DNA from: an uncultured Flavobacteriaceae bacterium
Lineage (GTDB): Bacteria; Bacteroidota; Bacteroidia; Flavobacteriales; Flavobacteriaceae
Length of the DNA: 64,000 nt
Assembly: GCA_905181615.1 (NCBI GenBank)
Contig: CAJIYH010000002.1
Span: 434,001 to 498,000, forward strand
Direction: 5' to 3'
The notes under the pieces were generated by a model. The model made no database searches, was not told the DNA's origin, and was given only the letters and a program-made list of their open reading frames with translations. Below, piece after piece: positions 34,901 through 43,250 of the stretch. Each line of letters starts with the position of its first letter. The first letter of the stretch is position 1. Position numbers and translations under genes: made by a program.

Positions 34901-35347
34901 CTATTTAAAATACTTTAAAGGAATCCAAAGCATACCAAAACATTCTCCATCTTCTTTATGGATGTTTTTATGATGTATTTTATGCGCTCTCCTTAATCCT
35001 TTTGCATATTTCGAATTTGTTTTCTTGAATATTTTGAAGCGCTGATGTATGAAAATATCATGCACAACAAAATAACTCATTCCGTAAGTAAAAATTCCAA
35101 GCGCCATTGGTAAGCCAGCCCAAAATCCAAATTCTCCCCATAATATTACAAGAGTCATACTGACAACTGCATAAAATATAAAAAACAAATCATTACGTTC
35201 AAACCAGGAGCCGTGGTCTTTTTTGTGGTGATCTTTGTGTAAATGCCATAGAAAACCATGCATGATGTATTTATGAGAAAACCAAGCCATGAATTCCATG
35301 ATAATAAAAGTAGAAATATAAATTAAGATCCAAAAAAAAGTAGTCAT
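34901..35347 (-). CDS. crtZ: Beta-carotene hydroxylase CrtZ
   Basis: 148 aa di-iron membrane hydroxylase adding 3-hydroxyls to beta-carotene to give zeaxanthin. Four His clusters of the fatty-acid hydroxylase superfamily are complete: HKYIMHG, HKDHHK, HDIFIHQR and HKIHHK. Three to four hydrophobic segments lie between them. It starts right at the crtB stop. Substrate-generating crtI and crtY are not in the window. Confidence 0.93.
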   Translation of the reverse strand: MTTFFWILIYISTFIIMEFMAWFSHKYIMHGFLWHLHKDHHKKDHGSWFERNDLFFIFYAVVSMTLVILWGEFGFWAGLPMALGIFTYGMSYFVVHDIFIHQRFKIFKKTNSKYAKGLRRAHKIHHKNIHKEDGECFGMLWIPLKYFK

Positions 35348-36202
35348 TTATAAAGTATTAAAACGGTAATTGACATAAGACCGAGCCAGAACACTAAATT
35401 TCTCATAGTTGGGAACACGTACGCGTGTTTCTTTAATGTCACTCGAAGGTATTTTCTTTAGTTTTAGGAGTAACTTGTAGTAGTATTTATAAGCTGTATA
35501 AACTCCAAACCGAGCTTCCTTAGGCAGTTCTAAAATACCTTTTAATCCTGATTTAAAATCCATTTCAATTTCATGAATAATGATTGCTTTGGATTTTTCA
35601 TCAAAATTTTTCATGTTCGTACCCGGAAAATAGGAGCGTTCCAATCCTTCTTGATCTGCTTTTAAATCTCTTAAGAAGTTTACCTTTTGAAATCCTGAGC
35701 CTAGAGCCATTGCAGAGTCCTTGAGGTTATTGAACAGGGCCATATCCCCCTTGACAAATACTTTTAGACACATCAGGCCCACTACATCTGCTGAACCATA
35801 AATATATTCTTTGTAGTCGTCTTGTGAGAGGTACTTCTTTTTGTGTAAATCCCACCGCATACTTTTAAGGAAAGCCTTGATATGTTCTAAATCTAGATTA
35901 TACTGATGGAAGGTTTGTTGAAATGAGTTTAAAATCGGGTTGAGACTTATTTTATGATCTAAAGCGTGATATAAATCACTTTCAAAACGATTCAATAAAT
36001 CTTCTTTATTGTAGGAATGAAAACTATCGACAATTTCGTCTGCAAAACGAACAAAACCATAAATATTGTAGATGTCTTTTCGTATGGATACATTTAACAT
36101 TTTGGTAGCTAACGAAAATGAGGTGCTGTATGATTTAGTAACTAGTTTACTGCATTCGTTTGAAATATTGTCAAATATAATTTTCATTGATTTCGAGTTC
36201 AA
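35348..36202 (-). CDS. crtB: Phytoene synthase CrtB
   Basis: 284 aa. It joins two geranylgeranyl-PP into phytoene. The two Asp-rich motifs bind the diphosphates: YGFVRFADEIVDSF and VNFLRDLKADQEGL. The PxxxxxAR-like YG-region GSADVVGLMCLKVF is also present. The gene starts 25 nt after the MerR regulator and is followed directly by crtZ; the next in-frame ATG at 36187 gives a product five residues shorter and is equally possible. Confidence 0.94.
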   Translation of the reverse strand: MNSKSMKIIFDNISNECSKLVTKSYSTSFSLATKMLNVSIRKDIYNIYGFVRFADEIVDSFHSYNKEDLLNRFESDLYHALDHKISLNPILNSFQQTFHQYNLDLEHIKAFLKSMRWDLHKKKYLSQDDYKEYIYGSADVVGLMCLKVFVKGDMALFNNLKDSAMALGSGFQKVNFLRDLKADQEGLERSYFPGTNMKNFDEKSKAIIIHEIEMDFKSGLKGILELPKEARFGVYTAYKYYYKLLLKLKKIPSSDIKETRVRVPNYEKFSVLARSYVNYRFNTL

Positions 36203-36227
36203 TTATTAAGCAAATTTATATAAAAAA

Positions 36228-37151
36228 TCATACAATCAAACTTGGTTCTAAAAATTCAGTTTTAAATTCATCAAGCTTTTTTAATAAATATATCTTTTCA
36301 GGCAATCTGTTCAAGGTTACATCTTTAATCCTATTGCCGAATACGGATAAAGTATACTTGTCGCTTATTAAAACTTGCTCATTAAAATCCTTTAAAAAAG
36401 CATTTATTTTAAAAGGTCCAGGCTCTACAGTGCAAAAGGTTACAAAATGGAGTTTAGAAGCAAAGTTGAAAAGGGTTGTTAAGCTAATGGTTGGCAATGA
36501 TTGACCTAGAAAAATAGTTTTATACCCTTTTGATAAAATCAGGTGGTTTAAAAATAACAAACTCAATTCATGAATTTCATTTTCGGGTAAAAACAAAACA
36601 AAGCAAGGCTCATTTTTGGGATGTTTGATTTTGGACTGAATAAGATCCGTCAGAACGTGTATTTTTTGTTTTATACGGCTAGTTATGAAATGCTCGTGGG
36701 AAGGGCTTATTGCTCCTGTTTGCCACAAAATACCGAGTTCTGTCATTAAAGGTACAAATATCTTAATGTAAACAAATTCAAAATCCTTTACTTTTATAAG
36801 TTCATTAAATGTAAGATCAAATAATGAGGAATCGAAATTAATCATAGATAGTTTCAAAGCATTAATTGATGTTTGTTCTGATTTAGACTTAAGCGAAAGA
36901 TCGCTAACCAAGACGGGAATTTCAGTTTCACTGAGTTTCGCTATTTTCGAAATCTTAATACCGTTGTTGTATAAAAGAGTAATGTTAAGTAATTTTCGAA
37001 GACTGTCTAAAGAGTACTTGCGAATATTGGTATTAGTTCTTTCGGGAGATAATAGGTTATAGCGTTTTTCCCAAATTCTTATAGTGTGTGCTTTGATCCC
37101 TGAAATATTCTCAAGGTTTTTTATGCTAAAACTATTTTTAATCCGATCCAT
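36228..37151 (-). CDS. MerR-family regulator with B12-binding-like domain
   Basis: 307 aa. MerR helix-turn-helix in residues 8-75 (SIKNLENISGIKAHTIRIWE followed by KRYNLLSPERT). The C-terminal half resembles the light/B12 sensor region of CarH/LitR: LGILWQTGAISPSHEHFITS (Trp...Glu-His helix), then EIHELSLLFLNHLILSKGYK, where the B12 lower-ligand motif DxHxxG is changed to ExHxxS. The ligand His is retained, so cobalamin binding is unclear. It lies upstream of crtB-crtZ and probably controls them; the TATTTTTG box at 37181-37188 may be its promoter. Confidence 0.88.
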   Translation of the reverse strand: MDRIKNSFSIKNLENISGIKAHTIRIWEKRYNLLSPERTNTNIRKYSLDSLRKLLNITLLYNNGIKISKIAKLSETEIPVLVSDLSLKSKSEQTSINALKLSMINFDSSLFDLTFNELIKVKDFEFVYIKIFVPLMTELGILWQTGAISPSHEHFITSRIKQKIHVLTDLIQSKIKHPKNEPCFVLFLPENEIHELSLLFLNHLILSKGYKTIFLGQSLPTISLTTLFNFASKLHFVTFCTVEPGPFKINAFLKDFNEQVLISDKYTLSVFGNRIKDVTLNRLPEKIYLLKKLDEFKTEFLEPSLIV

Positions 37152-37233
37152 TGGTTTAGGTTTCTTAAAAAAAACTTAAACAAAAATACTAAATTAAAAA
37201 GCAATAGGATTGGAATAGAGGTAAAATATCTCG

Positions 37234-37317
37234 TGCGCACGAGAAGACTCGAACTTCCACGGGAAAAATCCCACTAGCCCCTCAAGCTAGCGCGTCTACC
37301 AATTCCGCCACGTGCGC
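37234..37317 (-). tRNA. tRNA-Leu (anticodon GAG)
   Basis: 84-nt class II tRNA on the minus strand: acceptor GCGCACG / CGTGCGC, anticodon stem CTAGC / GCTAG with loop TTGAGGG (GAG), long variable arm, T-loop TTCGAGT and discriminator A. Confidence 0.95.
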
Positions 37318-37322
37318 TGTAG

Positions 37323-37395
37323 TGATCTGGCTGGGGTTCGAACCCAGGACCCTCTCCTTAAAAGGGAGATGCTCTACCAGCTGAGCTACCAGATC
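37323..37395 (-). tRNA. tRNA-Lys (anticodon TTT), copy 1
   Basis: 73-nt cloverleaf: acceptor GATCTGG / CCAGATC, anticodon stem TCTCC / GGAGA with loop CTTTTAA (TTT), T-arm CTGGG-TTCGAAC-CCCAG. CCA is not encoded. Confidence 0.96.
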
Positions 37396-37416
37396 TTAAA
37401 ACAATAACAATACAAG

Positions 37417-37489
37417 TGATCTGGCTGGGGTTCGAACCCAGGACCCTCTCCTTAAAAGGGAGATGCTCTACCAGCTGAGCTACCAGATC
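37417..37489 (-). tRNA. tRNA-Lys (anticodon TTT), copy 2
   Basis: Identical in all 73 nt to the copy at 37323-37395 with 21 nt between them. It is the first of three tRNAs in a minus-strand cluster (Lys-Lys-Leu). Confidence 0.96.
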
Positions 37490-37511
37490 TTTTTTTGGTA
37501 TTTTAAGGCTG

Positions 37512-37519
37512 CAAATATA
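37512..37519 (-). promoter_or_regulatory. -7 box of the tRNA Lys-Lys-Leu cluster
   Basis: Minus-strand TATATTTG, 22 nt before the first tRNA-Lys; no good -33 element identified. Confidence 0.5.
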
Positions 37520-37584
37520 CGTGCAAATATTAATATTTCATATTCTTATTCGCTAAATTTACAATTGAATTTTAAAATGATCTT

Positions 37585-38106
37585 TTGACTAATACAATTG
37601 TACTTTTAGGCTATATGGGATGTGGAAAATCTAGAGTAGGAATACCTCTTGCCCAATATATTGACATTCCACATGTTGACTTAGATTCTTACATAGAAGA
37701 ACAAGAGAAAATGAACATTAAAAATATATTTGATGTTGAAGGAGAGCTTTATTTTAGAAAAAAAGAAAGACAGTATTTAGAGCAACTTCTAACTCAAAAA
37801 GAGCCTATAGTTTTATCTTTAGGTGGAGGAACGCCTTGTTATTATGACTCAATGGATTATATTTTGAATTCAAATGCAGTTAGCTTTTATTTAAAAGCCA
37901 GTTTAGTAACTTTAGTTGATCGTTTATTTACAGAGCGTCATAAGCGGCCTTTAATCAGTCACCTTGAAACTAAAGAAAATTTATTAGAATATATTGGAAA
38001 ACATTTATTTGAAAGACTTCCTTTTTATGGAAAGGCATCTCACATAGTTTCTGTAGACAACGCTACACCTCAAGAAATAGCCATAAGTATAAAGCACTTA
38101 CTGTAG
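37585..38106 (+). CDS. aroK: Shikimate kinase
   Basis: 173 aa P-loop kinase phosphorylating shikimate in aromatic amino-acid synthesis. Walker A GYMGCGKSRVG (residues 9-19), the shikimate-binding DLDSYIEE, SLGGGTPCYYDS and LID arginine RHKRPLI. The start is TTG at 37585: no in-frame ATG exists before the P-loop, and the product MTNTIVLLGYMG is what the family begins with. It overlaps the convergent phosphoribosyltransferase gene by 9 nt. Confidence 0.95.
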   Translation: MTNTIVLLGYMGCGKSRVGIPLAQYIDIPHVDLDSYIEEQEKMNIKNIFDVEGELYFRKKERQYLEQLLTQKEPIVLSLGGGTPCYYDSMDYILNSNAVSFYLKASLVTLVDRLFTERHKRPLISHLETKENLLEYIGKHLFERLPFYGKASHIVSVDNATPQEIAISIKHLL

Positions 38107-38619
38107 GTAAACCCCTTCAGATTTTGGATTTAGATTAACTTCTATATGTTCGTTGATGGAAGTCGACAAAGAAATGCCTTTGAAGTCAGCTTTTATAGGA
38201 TAGTTTTTGTGGTTTCGATTAACTAAAACAGCCGTTTTTAATTGCTTTAGAGGTATTTCGAGTAGGTGCTTTACCGCATAGATAAGGGTGCTTCCTGTGT
38301 TGAGTACATCGTCTACTAAAACTACAGATTGATTTTTTAAAACGCTGAGGTTTTCAGATGTTTTTATGGGGAGATGTGGGTCTTTTTTATTAATTTCAAG
38401 TTGAATGAAATGAATGTCAAGGTCAGAAATTTTTTTCAACACCGTAATGATGCTTTTAGCAAAGAGTACTCCGCTCTTAGCTACTCCTATTATATATATC
38501 GCTTTGTGATTAAAGTTTGCTTCATAAATCTGATAGGCGATTCTCCGGGTACTATGTTTTATGGTTAAACCATCAACGATCAATGTAGCATCTTTTATCA
38601 TAGCATTTTTTTTTGGCAT
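38098..38619 (-). CDS. PRPP-binding phosphoribosyltransferase-family protein
   Basis: 173 aa type I PRTase fold. The PRPP loop is VVLVDDVLNTGSTLIYAV; the hood and flexible loop segments are GVAKSGVLFAKSI and EINKKDPHLPI. Resembles PyrR-type uracil phosphoribosyltransferase regulators in Bacteroidota, but neither the substrate nor RNA binding can be settled by eye. An alternative start is the ATG at 38601 (MIKDATLIV), which would remove six residues. Confidence 0.85.
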   Translation of the reverse strand: MPKKNAMIKDATLIVDGLTIKHSTRRIAYQIYEANFNHKAIYIIGVAKSGVLFAKSIITVLKKISDLDIHFIQLEINKKDPHLPIKTSENLSVLKNQSVVLVDDVLNTGSTLIYAVKHLLEIPLKQLKTAVLVNRNHKNYPIKADFKGISLSTSINEHIEVNLNPKSEGVYLQ

Positions 38620-38691
38620 ACAAATTGAATTGTATTTTTAACAAAGTTATAAAGTTTTAACCTCCTAAATCAATTTAACCTCGATTTACTT

Positions 38692-39133
38692 ATGAAAATA
38701 ACAGCAGCTCTTATTTTCTTTTTATTTCAAATGTCAATTTAGCTCAAAACAAGGGATCCAAAAACTTAAATTTATCGAGTTCAAACCTTGCGGTTCATTA
38801 TTATGATGTAGTTTTCTATTTTTCAGGAAATCCAACATAAGGTCGTGAGTATATAAAATCTGTGGTTTTGGGTGTTGTTTATTATTTTTCTTCAGAACAA
38901 AACAAAACTCTTTTTGATAAAAAATCAAAGCGCTATATTCCCAAATATGGGGGCAGGTTTGCCTATGTAATGTTAAAAAGGGAGCAGGTTGAAGTTAATC
39001 CAGAAGCATATTTAATTCAAAACGACAGTTTATGTTTGTTTTATAAAACACATATTTTATAAATACACAAACAAAGTGGCAAGCTCAACCTGAATTTTTT
39101 CAGGAAAAAGCAGATGCAAATTGGAATCAATAA
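38692..39133 (+). pseudogene. YHS-domain secreted protein, degraded
   Basis: Starts ATG with a signal-like stretch (MKITAALIFFLFQMS), a frameshift before AQNKGSKNLNLSSSNLAVHY, an in-frame stop after YDVVFYFSGNPT, then YYFSSEQNKTLFDKKSKRYI followed by PKYGGRFAYV, which matches YHS domains (YxFsSxexxxxFxxxPxxYxPxYgG). A stop and another frameshift follow near 39061 before KWQAQPEFFQEKADANWNQ. The domain's usual Cys (GYCAY) is replaced by Arg-Phe. YHS proteins are often metal or heme associated. Confidence 0.8.
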
Positions 39134-39156
39134 ATGAATTTACCTGTACATTATTT

Positions 39157-39392
39157 ATGATTCTTAACAAACGAATACTTAGTTATAAGTTTTGGCCCTT
39201 TTGGACGTTGTACATTCCAGCTTATTTTTACTGTATGTATTAAGCCAATCGCACCAAAATTTAACCTACTTCACCACCTTGAATCCACTTATGAATAACA
39301 GTGGTGCTTTCGAGGCCTCATAATGGTCCTACTTGTCTAAATTTTCTGAAAACTGGATTACAAAAACATTTAAAGCAAACAAAGATACTTGA
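39157..39392 (+). pseudogene. Remnant of an ATP-grasp-neighbour type protein (N-terminal fragment)
   Basis: ATG then LSYKFWPFWTLYIPAYFYCM, a stop, a frameshift and NLTYFTTLNPLMNNSGAFEA, another stop, and SYLSKFSENWITKTFKANKD. The aromatic FWPFW..YIP start followed by TYFTxxNP and SGxxEAS resembles the N-terminus of an ATP-grasp-like protein known from Flavobacteria, as I recall; this is a weak identification. At least two stops and one frameshift. Confidence 0.45.
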
Positions 39393-39428
39393 AAAGGGAA
39401 TTACATCAATTAATACAATCACATCCGA

Positions 39429-39731
39429 ATAGAAATAAATCGGTTCTATGCTTTTAAGATTCTCAGCTATTTATCGGATCAATTAAAAATGCATTCGCAT
39501 GATCATTCGTTAAACTTATTTATAAATCAAACTTCATCTGATAAGCCCTTTGAAACCTCTGTCAATAGATAATTACTGTACTGTTTAGATCACTCAATTC
39601 ATCACCAAGCTTAAATTAAAGTTGGTCTGAAAGAATTAAACCTCTCGGATTTGGTTGGGAGTCACTTTGGAGTAGGCCATTCTACTTTGAAATACGAGTC
39701 AAGCCTTGAAAAAAATCAGTCATCTTTTTGA
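39429..39731 (+). pseudogene. DinB-family protein, degraded
   Basis: One frame with two internal stops: IEINRFYAFKILSYLSDQLK, HSHDHSLNLFINQTSSDKPF, stop, LLYCLDHSIHHQA, stop, IKVGLKELNLSDLVGSHFG, then HSTLKYESSLEK. The spaced His in the DHSIHHQA segment and the KVGLKEL helix resemble DinB-like four-helix proteins. No start is visible. Its 3' end overlaps the S4 gene by 12 nt. Confidence 0.65.
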
Positions 39732-40100
39732 TCTGGATTCTTCTGCATAATTATCCAGTTCTCTTCGGTCTTTTTTGGTAGGTCTTCCTCCTCCTTTTTC
39801 TCGATAATGGTCTTGGGCTAAACTTTGAAGTTCATTCTGCTTAAAAGCATCCTTAGGGGTTGTATTGACTCGGTAAATGTCGACTAGTTTTGCTCCAATT
39901 CTACTTTTAGGAATATCCAAAACATCAAGGCTAAGGTTCACTTGCTCTTTTCTGACAATGATTTTATCTGTAGGAAAAACTTCTCTTGATGGTTTAGCAA
40001 CTTGATCGTTTACTTTCACCTTACCTTTTTTGCATGCTTTGGTTGCAATGCTTCTGGATTTGAAGTAACGAACGGCCCACAAATATTGATCGATTCTCAT
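39720..40100 (-). CDS. S4-domain RNA-binding protein (Hsp15-like)
   Basis: 126 aa. The S4 domain is at residues 1-60: MRIDQYLWAVRYFKSRSIAT followed by KACKKGKVKVNDQVAKPS. The basic C-terminal tail is GGGRPTKKDRRELDNYAEES. Hsp15 relatives bind stalled 50S subunits carrying peptidyl-tRNA. Monocistronic and divergent from the FKBP lipoprotein gene. Confidence 0.93.
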   Translation of the reverse strand: MRIDQYLWAVRYFKSRSIATKACKKGKVKVNDQVAKPSREVFPTDKIIVRKEQVNLSLDVLDIPKSRIGAKLVDIYRVNTTPKDAFKQNELQSLAQDHYREKGGGRPTKKDRRELDNYAEESRSKR

Positions 40101-40170
40101 TCTTTAAAACTACGTTAATTTTCTGTCAAAAATAAAGTAAAATTGTATCTTGGACACCTAAAATACCCTT

Positions 40171-41076
40171 ATGCTACGTTTTATTAAATCTTATGCACAT
40201 CTATTATCACTAATTGCCTTGTTAAGCTCTTGTGATTCAAATAACAATCCAACACAAACTGCTGTTGAATTAAGAGATTATGCAGAGCAATTTGCTGAAG
40301 ATGATGCTTTGTTAGTGGAGTACTTAACAACCCATTTTTATAATTATGAAGATTTTGTTGGAGCTGGAGAAGAAGAAATTACCATCGTTATAGATACAAT
40401 TGCTGGCGATAACGCCAACAAAACTCCAATGATTAATCAAGTACAGCAAATTTCTGTTCCAGTTACAGATACTGAGGGCGTTGAAATCGATCATACACTA
40501 TATTATTTAATAGCAAAACAAGGCTCACGTCTGGAAGACAGACCCTCAATAGTTGACTCTGTTTACCTTACTTATACAGGAACCTTACTAGACGGAACTG
40601 TATTTGATAGACGAATTAATGCTCCTATTTGGTTTGATAATATTGCTGTTATTTCAGGATTCAGATACGGACTTCAGTTTTTTGCTCCAGGTACATCTAC
40701 TCGAGGTGAGGATGGAATAGACACTTTTTTGAATAAAGGTCAGGGTATTATACTCATGCCTTCTGGAATTGGATATTTTGGATCAAGTTTAGGGTCACTT
40801 CCTGAATATTCCCCTTTAGTTTTTAATATTGGGATTATTACTACCAAACAAAACGATCATGATTTAGATGGTGTTTTGTCTATTAATGAAGATCCTGACG
40901 GAGACGGTAACCCATTCAACGATGATACAGATAACGATGGGATTGCCAATTTTAGTGATACAGATGACGATGGAGATGGAATCTTAACCTCTTTGGAGTT
41001 AGACGTAGACGGAGACGGAGTTATAGACGACTCAGATGGTGATGGAATTCCCGATTATTTGGATTCAGACAGCTAA
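40171..41076 (+). CDS. FKBP-type isomerase lipoprotein with calcium-type Asp repeats
   Basis: 301 aa. Lipobox LLSSC gives Cys near residue 21. An FKBP-like domain spans about residues 120-220 (VYLTYTGTLLDGTVFDRRIN; IILMPSGIGYFGSSLG, with Y-x-x-x and Gly typical of the fold). The last ~70 residues are thrombospondin type-3-like repeats (HDLDGVLSINEDPDGDGNPF, TDNDGIANFSDTDDDGDGIL, GDGIPDYLDSDS) expected to bind Ca2+. Probably faces the periplasm or outer surface and helps fold secreted proteins. It ends 30 nt before the asparaginase gene. Confidence 0.88.
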   Translation: MLRFIKSYAHLLSLIALLSSCDSNNNPTQTAVELRDYAEQFAEDDALLVEYLTTHFYNYEDFVGAGEEEITIVIDTIAGDNANKTPMINQVQQISVPVTDTEGVEIDHTLYYLIAKQGSRLEDRPSIVDSVYLTYTGTLLDGTVFDRRINAPIWFDNIAVISGFRYGLQFFAPGTSTRGEDGIDTFLNKGQGIILMPSGIGYFGSSLGSLPEYSPLVFNIGIITTKQNDHDLDGVLSINEDPDGDGNPFNDDTDNDGIANFSDTDDDGDGILTSLELDVDGDGVIDDSDGDGIPDYLDSDS

Positions 41077-41106
41077 ATCTACCCTTCTACTTTTAATTAG
41101 AGTATT

Positions 41107-41628
41107 ATGCGAAAAGACCTATGCATTCAAGTTTTTGTTACAGGAGGAACCTTTGACAAAACCTATGATTATATTAAGGGTACCTTAAACTTTAAAGCAA
41201 CTCATTTACCTCAAATGCTCGATCGAAGCCGATGTAAGCTCAATATTCAAGTAAAAACCTTAATGCTTATAGATAGTTTAGAAATGACTTCAGAGCATTT
41301 TGATGCCATAATTGAAGCTTGTGAGACTTCCACCCATAAACAAATTGTTATTACCCATGGTACTGATTGTATGGTAGATACTGCCATAAAAATAGCAACA
41401 GAAGCAAAGAATATGGAGGATAAGATTATTATTCTAACAGGTGCAATGATTCCATATACATTTGGTAGTTCATCTGATGGTTTCTTTAATTTAGGCTCGG
41501 CGATGGCATACGTTCGAATACTTGAACCAGGAGTCTATATTGCAATGAATGGTATGTTGTTTAACTGGAATGAAGTTCAAAAAAACAAAACTCTTGGATT
41601 TTTTGAAGACATTGAGCCTACAGAGTAA
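41107..41628 (+). CDS. Short asparaginase-domain protein
   Basis: 173 aa equal to the N-terminal domain of L-asparaginase. The catalytic Thr motif is VTGGTFDKTY and the second is THGTDCMVDT. A separate C-terminal domain (usual length ~330 aa) is absent. Single-domain versions of this size exist in Flavobacteria, so this is probably not a truncation. Activity on asparagine is uncertain. Convergent with the porin-like gene across 8 nt. Confidence 0.85.
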   Translation: MRKDLCIQVFVTGGTFDKTYDYIKGTLNFKATHLPQMLDRSRCKLNIQVKTLMLIDSLEMTSEHFDAIIEACETSTHKQIVITHGTDCMVDTAIKIATEAKNMEDKIIILTGAMIPYTFGSSSDGFFNLGSAMAYVRILEPGVYIAMNGMLFNWNEVQKNKTLGFFEDIEPTE

Positions 41629-41636
41629 TGAATTAT

Positions 41637-42254
41637 TTAGTCGTCGTTAGATTTGTTTTTTAATTCATAGGAAGCACTAACAATAAACTGATTGGGACGC
41701 GCGTCAATTCTATTCCCATCAATTGGAACACCATTCATGCCAAGAATAAGAATATCGTTATCAGTAAATCCTCTCTCGTATCGAATACCTAAACCAAAAC
41801 GTCCTAAAGAAAGGCGAGTGCCTATTTGTAACCCCACAGTGAAATTTTCTTCTATGTCAGTAAGCGTTGTTCCTTCAATATTTTCATCTAAAATATATTG
41901 AAAACTAGGTCCTGCAAAAGCACTTAAAGGACCAAGTACTTTATACCCCAAGAGTATCGGAGCCTCTATTTTACTCAGTCCAATATCTGTATTTTGAAAA
42001 CCACTGTTAATCTTAGTGAATTGAAGTTCAGGTCTTAGATAAAAAAGAAGCAAGTCTAATTTTCCATAAACACCTAAATGAAATCCAGTTTTAGAACCTG
42101 CAGATAGTTGGGTCGCAGAGATATCGGTATAATTCACGTCCCCTAGCGAGTCGTAGTTTAATCCAGTCTTAACACCAAACTCAAATTGAGCATGAAGAAG
42201 TGAAGTAGATAAAAAAGCAATTAAGGTTAAGTTTTGTAAAGACTTAATAGACAT
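41637..42254 (-). CDS. PorT-type outer-membrane beta-barrel protein
   Basis: 205 aa: signal peptide (LTLIAFLSTSLLHAQ) and a small barrel with GVKTGLNYDSLG, HLGVYGKLDL, FYLRPELQFTKI, LSAFAGPSFQYIL and the terminal NQFIVSASYEL strand. The pattern matches the PorT-like outer-membrane beta-barrel family of Bacteroidota. Function not determined. It begins 5 nt downstream of the transketolase C-subunit gene, on the same strand, so the three share the promoter at 44118-44147. Confidence 0.82.
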   Translation of the reverse strand: MSIKSLQNLTLIAFLSTSLLHAQFEFGVKTGLNYDSLGDVNYTDISATQLSAGSKTGFHLGVYGKLDLLLFYLRPELQFTKINSGFQNTDIGLSKIEAPILLGYKVLGPLSAFAGPSFQYILDENIEGTTLTDIEENFTVGLQIGTRLSLGRFGLGIRYERGFTDNDILILGMNGVPIDGNRIDARPNQFIVSASYELKNKSNDD

Positions 42255-42259
42255 GATTT

Positions 42260-43216
42260 TTATTTTTTACGTTTAACTACTTTTTGGATTGCAGCAACAA
42301 TAGCCTCTTTGTTTAAGCCATATTTATCCATTAATTGAGCCGGAGTTCCAGACTCACCAAAGGTGTCCTGTGTTGCAACAAATTCTTGTGGTGTTGGATG
42401 ATTTAAAGAAAGTACTCTAGCAACACTTTCTCCTAATCCTCCCATAAAATTATGTTCTTCAGCAGTTACAATACAACCTGTTTTAGCAACAGATTTTAGA
42501 ATAATTGCATCGTCTAACGGTTTGATGGTATGAATATTAATAACTTCAGCGCTTATTCCTTGTTCCTTAAGAATTTTGGCAGCTCCTAACGCTTCCCAAA
42601 CCAAATGACCTGTAGCAACTATAGTTACATCTGCTCCTTCCTGAAGCAACAAGCCTTTTCCAACTTCAAAAGTCTGGTCAACAGGGGTGAAATTAGCAAC
42701 TTTAGGTCTTCCAAAACGGAGATAAACAGGTCCCTCAAAATCAGCTATAGCAATTGTGGCAGCTTTGGTTTGGTTATAATCACAGGTATTGATTACAGTC
42801 ATTCCTGGAAGCATTTTCATTAAGCCGATATCTTCCAATATCTGATGTGTTGCTCCGTCTTCTCCTAAAGTAACTCCTGCATGAGAAGCACATATTTTGA
42901 CGTTCTTATCGGAGTAGGCTATAGATTGACGAATTTGATCGTAAACTCTTCCAGTAGAAAAGTTAGCAAAAGTACCTGTAAATGGTATTTTACCTCCAAT
43001 AGTTAAACCTGCTGCAATTCCGATCATATTGGCCTCAGCAATTCCAATTTGAAAAAAGCGATTAGGATTTTCTTTGATGAACTGATCCATTTTGAGTGAT
43101 CCAATTAAATCTGCACATAGTGCGACAACATTAGGATTAGTTCTTCCTAGTTCTGTAAGACCAGCTCCAAAACCTGAACGTGTATCTTGAGAACCTTGAT
43201 TAATGTATTCTATCAT
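42260..43216 (-). CDS. Transketolase, C-terminal subunit
   Basis: 318 aa pyrimidine-binding plus C-terminal domain of thiamine-diphosphate transketolase. The catalytic Glu for TPP is in FQIGIAEANMIGIAAGL; GPVYLRFGRP and VTAEEHNFMGGLGESVA follow. In Flavobacteria the enzyme is often split into two genes. With the N-terminal gene at 43251-44096 it should form a heterotetramer acting in the pentose-phosphate pathway. Confidence 0.95.
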   Translation of the reverse strand: MIEYINQGSQDTRSGFGAGLTELGRTNPNVVALCADLIGSLKMDQFIKENPNRFFQIGIAEANMIGIAAGLTIGGKIPFTGTFANFSTGRVYDQIRQSIAYSDKNVKICASHAGVTLGEDGATHQILEDIGLMKMLPGMTVINTCDYNQTKAATIAIADFEGPVYLRFGRPKVANFTPVDQTFEVGKGLLLQEGADVTIVATGHLVWEALGAAKILKEQGISAEVINIHTIKPLDDAIILKSVAKTGCIVTAEEHNFMGGLGESVARVLSLNHPTPQEFVATQDTFGESGTPAQLMDKYGLNKEAIVAAIQKVVKRKK

Positions 43217-43250
43217 AATATTTTATTTCGTATTCCTGCATTGCAGTTAT

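Noticed and set aside
37323-37489. Tandem tRNA-Lys repeats as an integration site
   Set aside because: Only the tRNA itself is repeated and no foreign genes follow; simple tandem duplication is sufficient.
41107-41628. Asparaginase gene as a truncated pseudogene
   Set aside because: The frame is intact and Flavobacteria commonly carry such single-domain proteins.
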